Assembly (NCBI GenBank): GCA_937870805.1
Contig: CALMZT010000068.1
Coordinates: 1-5,268, forward strand
DNA: 5,268 nucleotides
Direction: 5' to 3'
DNA from: an uncultured Chloroflexota bacterium
GTDB taxonomy: Bacteria > Chloroflexota > Anaerolineae > Aggregatilineales > Phototrophicaceae
The number at the start of each line of letters is the position of its first letter. Position 1 is the first letter of the stretch. The notes beneath the pieces are model-generated. The model had not been told where the DNA came from. It searched no databases and worked only from the letters and a program-made list of their open reading frames with translations. Both the position numbers and the translations under genes were made by a program. Shown piece by piece: positions 1 to 4,891 of the stretch.

Positions 1-1
1 C

Positions 2-55
2 GACATTGAAGGCATGATTTTGGAAGAAATTCTACCAAAGGTAAAGAATCGATGA
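2..55 (+). CDS. C-terminal end of an unidentified upstream gene (partial)
   Basis: Only the last 17 codons are visible, reading DIEGMILEEILPKVKNR and ending in TGA at 53-55; the start lies before the window. The short tail is rich in Glu, Lys and Ile, looks like a soluble protein end, and carries no recognisable motif. Its stop overlaps the ATG of the following MBL-fold gene as ATGA. This arrangement is typical of translationally coupled genes in one operon and is the main reason to believe the frame is real. The product cannot be named from this fragment. Confidence 0.6.
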   Translation, partial: DIEGMILEEILPKVKNR

Positions 56-726
56 AGCTCAAATGGTGGGGACATGCCTGTTTTCTCGTGACAGCAGATA
101 ATGGGGTGAAGGTTATCACTGACCCCTATACGCCTGCTACATCCGGCTATCGTCCAGTGACTGATGAGCCGGATATTGTGATTATGTCATCGGACAACGA
201 CAGCTACCACTGTCGTGCGGATTTGATACCGGGACAGCCTGTGGTGATCAATGCGCTGGAAGTCGCGCAGAAGGATGGAGAACGAGTAGAGAAGGGTATC
301 TCGTTCAAAGCTATTGAGGCAATGGAAGCATTTGACCATCGCGAGCATGATCCTGACCAGAACGGAATGTATCGGTTTACAGTGGATGATGTCAGTATTG
401 GGCATTTAGGCGATGTTGGCAACGCGCTGAGCGCTGAGCAAATTGCCTTCTTTAGAGATGTAGATGTGCTGCTGGCGCTGGCTGGTGGACATCCGACGAT
501 TGCCCTGGATGATCTGAAGACCGTTATCGACCAGGCAAAGCCGCGCATCGTCGTGCCGATGCATTTCCGCACACTGCGTTATAAGCCGCGTAATACCTTC
601 TGGATTGAAACTTTTTTAAGCTACTTCAAAGCGGAGGAGGTCGATTTCGCTTGTGCCGAAGAAGTTACCTTGACAAGGGCGGACATCCCCCCACAGACAC
701 GCGCGTTGATCCTCACGCATGTGTAA
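52..726 (+). CDS. MBL-fold (UlaG / Lactamase_B_3-like) protein with degenerate metal motif
   Basis: The 224-residue product has the layout of the UlaG-like branch of the metallo-beta-lactamase superfamily. These are soluble cytoplasmic hydrolases that usually bind metal and act on lactones or phosphodiesters. The N-terminus has the typical WWGHACFLV strand (residues 5-13), then the ITDPY turn (22-26). Later come HLGDVG (118-123), the GGHPTI segment (145-150) and PMHF (169-172), which match the family's HLGD, GG-x-TI and PMH motifs. The position expected to hold the H-x-H-x-D-H motif reads SSDNDSYHC (46-54), so most first-site metal ligands are missing, although H118, D121 and H171 remain. The protein may bind metal differently, or be non-catalytic. 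The start at 52 is supported by AAAGG at 37-41 and by the 4-nt overlap with the previous stop. No substrate can be assigned. The gap downstream suggests it is not in the transporter operon, but a regulatory or metabolic link is possible. Confidence 0.85.
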   Translation: MKLKWWGHACFLVTADNGVKVITDPYTPATSGYRPVTDEPDIVIMSSDNDSYHCRADLIPGQPVVINALEVAQKDGERVEKGISFKAIEAMEAFDHREHDPDQNGMYRFTVDDVSIGHLGDVGNALSAEQIAFFRDVDVLLALAGGHPTIALDDLKTVIDQAKPRIVVPMHFRTLRYKPRNTFWIETFLSYFKAEEVDFACAEEVTLTRADIPPQTRALILTHV

Positions 727-752
727 TGAGCACGACACGTTTACCTTTTTCT
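719..752 (+). terminator. Possible weak intrinsic terminator after the MBL-fold gene
   Basis: ATGTGT (719-724) can pair with ACACGT (735-740), including one G-T wobble, around a 10-nt loop. A T-rich stretch follows (741-752, with a run of five T). The stem is short and A/T-rich and begins inside the last codons of the gene, so it is a poor terminator by energy. It is listed because the T tract is in the right place and a separate operon appears to begin downstream. Confidence 0.22.
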
Positions 753-760
753 TAGAAACT

Positions 761-789
761 TTGCATAAATTTGCGATTTTGAGTAGTAT
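761..789 (+). promoter_or_regulatory. Candidate sigma-70-like promoter for the transporter operon
   Basis: TTGCAT (761-766) as a -35 element and TAGTAT (784-789) as a -10 element are separated by 17 nt, the preferred spacing. The matches to consensus are only 3/6 and 4/6, so this is a weak prediction. A competing -10-like TATATT lies at 892-897, but it has no well-spaced -35 and is very close to the start codon. The long leader that would follow (about 130 nt) leaves room for the TTGAGT elements to act as regulatory sites. Confidence 0.25.
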
Positions 790-875
790 CAGGGGGTGGA
801 ACAATCCACTAGCTCGCTTCATTGAGTGAAAGGAAAGTAAACGCGCATTGAACATAGCTCTCAGATTGAGTAGTA
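779..875 (+). repeat. Three TTGAGT direct repeats upstream of the binding-protein gene
   Basis: TTGAGT occurs at 779-784, 822-827 and 866-871, with start-to-start spacings of 43 and 44 nt, close to four turns of B-DNA. The first and third copies extend to an identical 10-mer, TTGAGTAGTA (779-788 and 866-875). The middle copy sits in the loop of a short TTCA/TGAA inverted repeat (818-830), and the third is part of CTCAGATTGAG (860-870). The helical phasing and position before a sugar-transport gene would suit binding sites for a regulator. No regulator gene is visible in the window, and six-base matches can arise by chance. Confidence 0.35.
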
Positions 876-904
876 CCTCTGTGCAAGTAAATATATTTCA
901 TATC

Positions 905-911
905 GAAGGAG
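905..911 (+). promoter_or_regulatory. Shine-Dalgarno of the binding-protein gene
   Basis: GAAGGAG ends 9 nt before the ATG at 921. It is a near-ideal match to the anti-Shine-Dalgarno and fixes the start of the binding protein. It is much stronger than the site before the permease, consistent with high expression of the binding protein. Confidence 0.75.
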
Positions 912-920
912 AAACTACAA

Positions 921-1907
921 ATGGTTAAGCGTTTAATTGCAGTGGCGATTCTGATCATCGGCATCCTGCTTGCCACCTTCGGTGCGGTAAACGCGCAGGA
1001 TGATCAACTCGTATTTGCGATGGTGAGTCACGGTGGTGTCGGCAATCCCTTCTGGATCGTCGTGATCAAAGGTATGGAAGATGCCTGCGCACTACTCAAC
1101 GCTCAGTGCCAGTGGCTGTCTGACCCCGTTGACAACGTGAACGACATGGCGGGCTACTGGGATGATGCACTTGCGCTGAATCCAGACGGCATCGGCACAA
1201 CCTCGCCAAACCCTGATGTGATTCGTGGTGGCGTCCAGACTGCCGCAGACGCAGGTATCCCGATTATTATCTTCAACACCGCTGACCCGAACGCAGGCAC
1301 CGATCAGGCGCTGCCCGGCGTGCTGTTCTACATCGGCGCGAATGAATTCACAGGTGGCGTGAGCAATGGTCGTCGCATTCTCGCTGAAGCGGCTGCTGAC
1401 GGCGTAGAAGTGACAGGTGTTGTTTGCCCAATTCAGGAAGTTGGTCACAGCGGTCTTGAAGCACGCTGCTCAGGTGTTGAGAGCGTGATGGACGAAGCTG
1501 GTGTCCCCGTGCAGCGTCTGACAATCACCAATGACGTTACCGCGTCTGCGGGTACGATTCAGGACTTCTTCGCTGCGAACCCGACTGTAAACGGTATCAC
1601 GCTGCTGGGTCCAAACCCGTCGTCAAGCTGGAACCTCGCGGCGCAGGAAATGGGTCTTGAACCGCGCGCAGTTTATGCGACAACACATGACACCAGCCAG
1701 GAAATCTATACGATGATCCAGGAAGGCTATCTGTTGCAGGCAGTCGATCAGCAACCGTACATTCAGGGCTTTGAGACAATCATGTGGCTGTACCTCAACA
1801 GCCAATTTGAACTGGCACCAGGTGGTGACATCTTCACGGGTCCCGGTATCATTGATCAAAGCAATGTCGATGCGATCATTGAACTGACAGCGGCTGGTTA
1901 TCGCTAA
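921..1907 (+). CDS. Sugar ABC transporter substrate-binding protein (CUT2, Peripla_BP_4 type)
   Basis: The 328-residue product binds a sugar or sugar-like ligand outside the membrane and delivers it to the permease encoded next door. Residues 1-25 form a Sec signal peptide: charged KR at 3-4, a hydrophobic core, and likely cleavage after VNA at 25. There is no lipobox cysteine. The mature chain starts with the first-lobe strand LVFAMVSHGG (30-39) and the ligand-loop-like NPFW (42-45). GIPIIIFNT (112-120) is a typical second strand pair, and AVDQQPYIQG (274-283) is the hallmark hinge/binding segment of ribose-type binding proteins. GLEARCSG (178-185) with C169 and C183 resembles a paired-cysteine region I know from related actinobacterial and Chloroflexota proteins; C56 and C63 form a second close pair. 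Length and fold fit the RbsB-like class, but the sequence does not look like XylF, so the ligand cannot be named. It is probably the first gene of the transporter operon. Confidence 0.92.
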   Translation: MVKRLIAVAILIIGILLATFGAVNAQDDQLVFAMVSHGGVGNPFWIVVIKGMEDACALLNAQCQWLSDPVDNVNDMAGYWDDALALNPDGIGTTSPNPDVIRGGVQTAADAGIPIIIFNTADPNAGTDQALPGVLFYIGANEFTGGVSNGRRILAEAAADGVEVTGVVCPIQEVGHSGLEARCSGVESVMDEAGVPVQRLTITNDVTASAGTIQDFFAANPTVNGITLLGPNPSSSWNLAAQEMGLEPRAVYATTHDTSQEIYTMIQEGYLLQAVDQQPYIQGFETIMWLYLNSQFELAPGGDIFTGPGIIDQSNVDAIIELTAAGYR

Positions 1908-1921
1908 ATCGTCACGCATAG

Positions 1922-1940
1922 TCAGGCGATACTTGCCTGA
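1922..1940 (+). other. Stem-loop I between binding-protein and permease genes
   Basis: TCAGGC (1922-1927) pairs perfectly with GCCTGA (1935-1940) around a 7-nt loop, starting 15 nt after the binding-protein stop. No T-run follows, so it is unlikely to terminate alone. Together with the stronger hairpin at 1957-1983 it probably protects the 3' end of the upstream message against exonucleases. Confidence 0.55.
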
Positions 1941-1956
1941 AAGCTGAACTAAAACA

Positions 1957-1983
1957 AACAAGGGGCTGTGTAAGCCCCTTGTT
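1957..1983 (+). terminator. Stem-loop II: strong hairpin, probable attenuator or partial terminator
   Basis: AACAAGGGGCT (1957-1967) and AGCCCCTTGTT (1973-1983) form an 11-bp perfect stem with a 5-nt GTGTA loop and a G/C-rich core. The T residues that end the right arm pair with A residues of the left arm, and the sequence after the stem (CCAAATAAAACT) is not a T tract. It is therefore not a textbook full terminator on this strand. The permease start is only 38 nt further on and has no clear promoter of its own. Partial termination or mRNA stabilisation is more likely, giving more binding protein than membrane components. Confidence 0.65.
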
Positions 1984-2021
1984 CCAAATAAAACTGTTGA
2001 TTCTAAACTAAAGAGCTGCTT

Positions 2022-4085
2022 ATGAGTGAGAATTCTCCCGCCTCCAGTGGACTTGGAGTTGTCACAAGTTACACAGGTCAAAAGGTAGGCGCTAAACCCA
2101 AAAGCCTCAACGGCACAATCTTACTATTGGTGATTGTCGGTATTGCGAGTTTGCTCCTCTGTGAGCAAGTCATCACTGGATGGCTAGCGCTTGGCGAACG
2201 CGCCAACATCAGCCGCCGTGACCTGAACCCCATTGAGCTTGCCATGATTGCAGGTACAGCCATATGGGGCGGTATAAGCCTATGGACAGCACTGGATTTT
2301 CTGCGCAATCAAAAAACTCCCAATATGCGGGATTATTTTGCAGGTGTGCATTCGTGGATGACACCGGGTATCCTGTTAAGTATTGCGCTTTTGAGCATCA
2401 TCGGTGTAGTGAGTCTCGTTATCGCGGAACAAATTTTGACGGGTTGGTTACCTCTAGGTGATCGCATCAACATTCCCCGCAGCGACCTCAACGTGCTTGA
2501 GATTACTGCTGCTTTAGGCGCTGGGCTGCTCGGCGTCATTACGTTACGAACCGTTTGGGGATTGTGGACACGCGATAAACGCGCCTGGACATGGGCACAA
2601 TGGGTTGTACTCATGGTCGCCATCGTGGGATTAACGCTTTTCTTGAACGGGACGTTTGATATTCACGAAATTTTGCCGAGTGGTGGCTCAATAACCGACA
2701 ACTTACCCGGTGTGCAGGAACTCACGGGTCCCGGTTTACTGCTGTTCCTATCGTGCATGGCAGTTTACCGTTTCCTTGCTGTGGGCATTGAGTCGCCTCC
2801 TGACGCTGTGATTCGCAATACACTGGCAAAATCGCCGGGCGCAGGCGCAATCATCGGCTTTTTCGCGATTGTGATTATCTTTTCACTGGGCAGCGATTTA
2901 TTTTTGGAACAGCGCTCGTTGGCAGGGTTGCTGGCAACCAACATCACGCGCGGGATTGTCGCCATCGGCATCACATTCCTGATGATTTCCGGTGAATTCG
3001 ATTTGTCCGTTGGCTCGGTTTACGGCGCGGGCGCGCTTGTTTTCCTGCTGATGATGACAGAAGGGATTTTCGGCATAAAAACGACTGTCATCCCAGCAAT
3101 GCTGATTGCACTGGCGTTTGCGGCACTGCTAGGCATGATTAATGGTCTCATTTTGATCTGGACAGGCATCCCCTCGTTTATTGTCACGTTAGGAACGCTG
3201 CTTGCCTATCGCGCGATTTTGCTGGTCGTTGTCGCCGATGGTCGTATCCTTCGTTATGCAGACTACCGTATACCGCCGCCCTATATCTATATTAATCACT
3301 ATTTGTTGGCTGCTGGTGCGATGGTGCTGGCTGTGGTGTTGGCTGTGGTAGGGTTTTCACTGCTGCGCACTTCTTGGAATACGCTGAGTGAGCGACTTGC
3401 CAAATATCAGACCGATGAAGACGATCTACGCGATTTTTGGATTTTTTGGTCCGGGCTGAAGGTTGTAGTCATCCTCGTCGCAGGGCTTGCGATCCTCTTT
3501 CTGTTAGGCTCAACAGCTTTAGCACAAATCAATGATGCAAATACAAGTGGTGCTCTGCTTGAAATCAGCCTCTTTGATCTAGCAAATGGGCGCTTCCACT
3601 TTGTCGAACCGACTGTCAACCTGCGTATCGGCGTGCTGTGGTGGTTCCTGCTGGTTGCTATATTCCAATTTGTACTCACGCAAACGCGCTATGGTAACCA
3701 TGTGTTTGCTGTGGGTGGCAATCCTGGCGCAGCCCGCGCGCAAGGTATCAACGTTAACAGAGTCAAGGTCATGAACTTCATGATCTGTTCAATGCTGGCA
3801 TGTACGGCGGGAATTATCAACGTCGCGCGTCTTTCAAATGTCGATCCTCTAATGGGCGACGGGCTAGAATTGGAAGTGATCGCTGCGTCAGTCATCGGCG
3901 GTGCGCTGTTGTCAGGCGGTTATGGCAGCATCTTCGGCTCACTCATTGGTGTGCTAATCTTCGGAATGCTGCAAACGGGCTTGGTACTGGTAGGGGTTGA
4001 CCCGCGTGTCTTCTCCGGCGTTATCGGCGTCATCATTATTCTTGCCGTGGTCATCAATACAGTTGTGAGGCGAACAAAGACATGA
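2022..4085 (+). CDS. Oversized XylH-like sugar ABC permease with duplicated N-terminal membrane module
   Basis: The 687-residue integral membrane protein forms the translocation channel of the importer. The core from about residue 270 resembles XylH and RbsC permeases: GEFDLSVGS (324-332), IPSFIVTLG (383-391), the cytoplasmic coupling region GGNPGAARAQGINVNR (565-580), and ELEVIAASVIGGALLSGGYG (616-635). As in XylH, the core contains an extra two-helix segment (about 426-448 and 479-502) around a charged loop. The N-terminal 270 residues are unusual. Residues 38-98 and 126-186 are homologous copies (26/61 identical by hand alignment) sharing EQ..TGWL and NI.R.DLN, and residues about 197-254 form a third helix pair of uncertain relation. 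Positive charges at 21-27, 94-103 and 183-187 place the conserved loops outside the cell. RbsC is about 320 and XylH about 390 residues, so this is far longer than either. The start at 2022 has only a weak AAAGAG site (2010-2015). The stop overlaps the ATPase start by 4 nt. Substrate is presumably a pentose, hexose or related compound. Confidence 0.9.
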   Translation: MSENSPASSGLGVVTSYTGQKVGAKPKSLNGTILLLVIVGIASLLLCEQVITGWLALGERANISRRDLNPIELAMIAGTAIWGGISLWTALDFLRNQKTPNMRDYFAGVHSWMTPGILLSIALLSIIGVVSLVIAEQILTGWLPLGDRINIPRSDLNVLEITAALGAGLLGVITLRTVWGLWTRDKRAWTWAQWVVLMVAIVGLTLFLNGTFDIHEILPSGGSITDNLPGVQELTGPGLLLFLSCMAVYRFLAVGIESPPDAVIRNTLAKSPGAGAIIGFFAIVIIFSLGSDLFLEQRSLAGLLATNITRGIVAIGITFLMISGEFDLSVGSVYGAGALVFLLMMTEGIFGIKTTVIPAMLIALAFAALLGMINGLILIWTGIPSFIVTLGTLLAYRAILLVVVADGRILRYADYRIPPPYIYINHYLLAAGAMVLAVVLAVVGFSLLRTSWNTLSERLAKYQTDEDDLRDFWIFWSGLKVVVILVAGLAILFLLGSTALAQINDANTSGALLEISLFDLANGRFHFVEPTVNLRIGVLWWFLLVAIFQFVLTQTRYGNHVFAVGGNPGAARAQGINVNRVKVMNFMICSMLACTAGIINVARLSNVDPLMGDGLELEVIAASVIGGALLSGGYGSIFGSLIGVLIFGMLQTGLVLVGVDPRVFSGVIGVIIILAVVINTVVRRTKT
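2133..2315 (+). repeat. Permease internal repeat, copy 1 (residues 38-98)
   Basis: This codes for a helix, a loop of about 20 residues and a second helix. The loop holds EQVITGWLALG (48-58) followed by R60, N62, I63, R65 and DLN (67-69). It aligns without gaps to copy 2 at an offset of 88 residues, with 26 of 61 positions identical by hand count. Codons differ widely between copies, so the duplication is old rather than recent. Confidence 0.8.
2397..2579 (+). repeat. Permease internal repeat, copy 2 (residues 126-186)
   Basis: This is the partner of copy 1, with EQILTGWLPLG (136-146) followed by R148, N150, I151, R153 and DLN (155-157). The conserved residues cluster in the loop rather than the helices. 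Loop conservation suggests a selected function such as binding a partner or ligand, not just membrane packing. Confidence 0.8.
3324..3347 (+). repeat. 12-nt tandem duplication inside a permease helix
   Basis: GTGCTGGCTGTG (3324-3335) is followed directly by GTGTTGGCTGTG (3336-3347), differing at one base. Together they encode VLAV twice (residues 435-442) in the extra membrane segment of the permease core. This looks like a small in-frame slippage duplication, though low-complexity hydrophobic codon use could give the same result. Confidence 0.5.
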
Positions 4086-4870
4086 GTGCAGCTACTCCAT
4101 TGGTGGAAATGCGCGGTATCCAAAAGAGCTTTGGCACTGTCAACGTACTGCGCGGAATTGACTTCCAGGTGGATCGCCAAGAGATTGTTGGTCTGCTGGG
4201 CGATAACGGTGCAGGGAAATCCACGCTGATCAAGATTTTGACGGGTGTCCATACGCCGACAAAGGGTGAGATTTTCTTTGAAGGCAATCCTGTCAGGATT
4301 ACTTCGCCACACGACGCACGCGACCTAGGCATCGAAACAGTCTATCAGGATTTGGCACTTGTGCCGTTGATGAGCATCGCACGCAATTTCTGGTTAGGGC
4401 AGGAACTCACGCGGAACATTGGTCCGGTCAGTGTGCTTGATAAAGAAGTGATGTCTAACCGCACCCGTGAAGCCCTACTCGATGTAGGCATTCATATCCG
4501 TAACCCTGATGAACCTGTTGGGTCACTGTCAGGGGGTGAACGGCAGTCGATTGCGATTGGGCGCGCGGTCTATTTCGGCAAGAAACTGCTGATCTTAGAC
4601 GAACCGACCTCAGCGCTCTCAGTAGGAGAGACGCGCAAAGTGCTGGATTACACTTATGCGGCGAAAGAACGGGGTCTGTCAGTGATCTTCATTACTCACA
4701 ATATTGGTCACGTTCATGAAGTTGCAGATCGGTTCACGATCATCAGTCACGGGCAAAAGGTGGGTGATTTCCGTAAAGATGAAGTCACCGAAATGGAAGT
4801 GGCGCACATGGTGATGACGGGAGAAGTTCCTGAGCGCCTGCGCCTGGTACCGGAAACTGGGGACGATTAA
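4082..4870 (+). CDS. Sugar ABC transporter ATP-binding protein (FrcA-like, single domain)
   Basis: This 262-residue cytoplasmic ATPase hydrolyses ATP to drive the permease. All catalytic motifs are intact: Walker A GDNGAGKST (40-48), Q-loop Q89 in VYQDLAL, signature LSGGERQ (149-155), Walker B LLILDEP (169-175) with catalytic E174, D-loop SALS (177-180) and switch His206 in ITHN. It has one nucleotide-binding domain, unlike RbsA or XylG, which are fused tandem domains of about 500 residues. It should therefore act as a homodimer, as in the fructose transporter FrcBCA. GIETVYQDLAL and the surrounding wording are typical of that subgroup. The ATG lies within the permease stop (ATGA). Only a weak GAGG (4067-4070) precedes it, so translation is probably coupled to the permease. 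Nothing suggests damage or truncation. Confidence 0.95.
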   Translation: MSAATPLVEMRGIQKSFGTVNVLRGIDFQVDRQEIVGLLGDNGAGKSTLIKILTGVHTPTKGEIFFEGNPVRITSPHDARDLGIETVYQDLALVPLMSIARNFWLGQELTRNIGPVSVLDKEVMSNRTREALLDVGIHIRNPDEPVGSLSGGERQSIAIGRAVYFGKKLLILDEPTSALSVGETRKVLDYTYAAKERGLSVIFITHNIGHVHEVADRFTIISHGQKVGDFRKDEVTEMEVAHMVMTGEVPERLRLVPETGDD

Positions 4871-4875
4871 CCCCA

Positions 4876-4883
4876 TAAGGAGT
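4876..4883 (+). promoter_or_regulatory. Shine-Dalgarno deciding the lipoprotein start
   Basis: TAAGGAGT ends 8 nt before the ATG at 4892 and lies in the short gap after the ATPase stop. It favours 4892 over the in-frame ATG at 4901, and it shows that an actively translated gene follows the ATPase. Confidence 0.75.
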
Positions 4884-4891
4884 TGTTTTTC

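Noticed and set aside
616..855. 79-codon minus-strand frame reaching into the gap before the binding protein
   Set aside because: Half of it is antisense to the end of the MBL-fold gene, and no convincing motif or hydrophobic pattern is seen. There is not enough support for a divergent small gene.
866..897. Second promoter candidate with TTGAGT and TATATT
   Set aside because: The -10-like TATATT is good, but the spacer would be 20 nt, and transcription would start only a few nt before the Shine-Dalgarno. Weaker on spacing than the candidate at 761-789.
1957..1983. Full intrinsic terminator ending the operon after the binding protein
   Set aside because: The stem is strong but lacks a following T tract on the + strand. 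The permease and ATPase clearly belong to the same system and have no obvious promoter of their own, so partial termination or RNA stabilisation is preferred.
1623..2081. 152-codon minus-strand open frame covering the hairpin gap
   Set aside because: It runs antisense through the end of the binding-protein gene and the start of the permease gene, both of which have clear family motifs. The encoded sequence shows no domain or signal, so it is a shadow frame.
4082..4870. Truncated double-domain RbsA/XylG-type ATPase
   Set aside because: The single domain is complete, with all motifs and a normal C-terminus, and is followed by a new gene with its own ribosome site. It matches the naturally half-size FrcA-like class.
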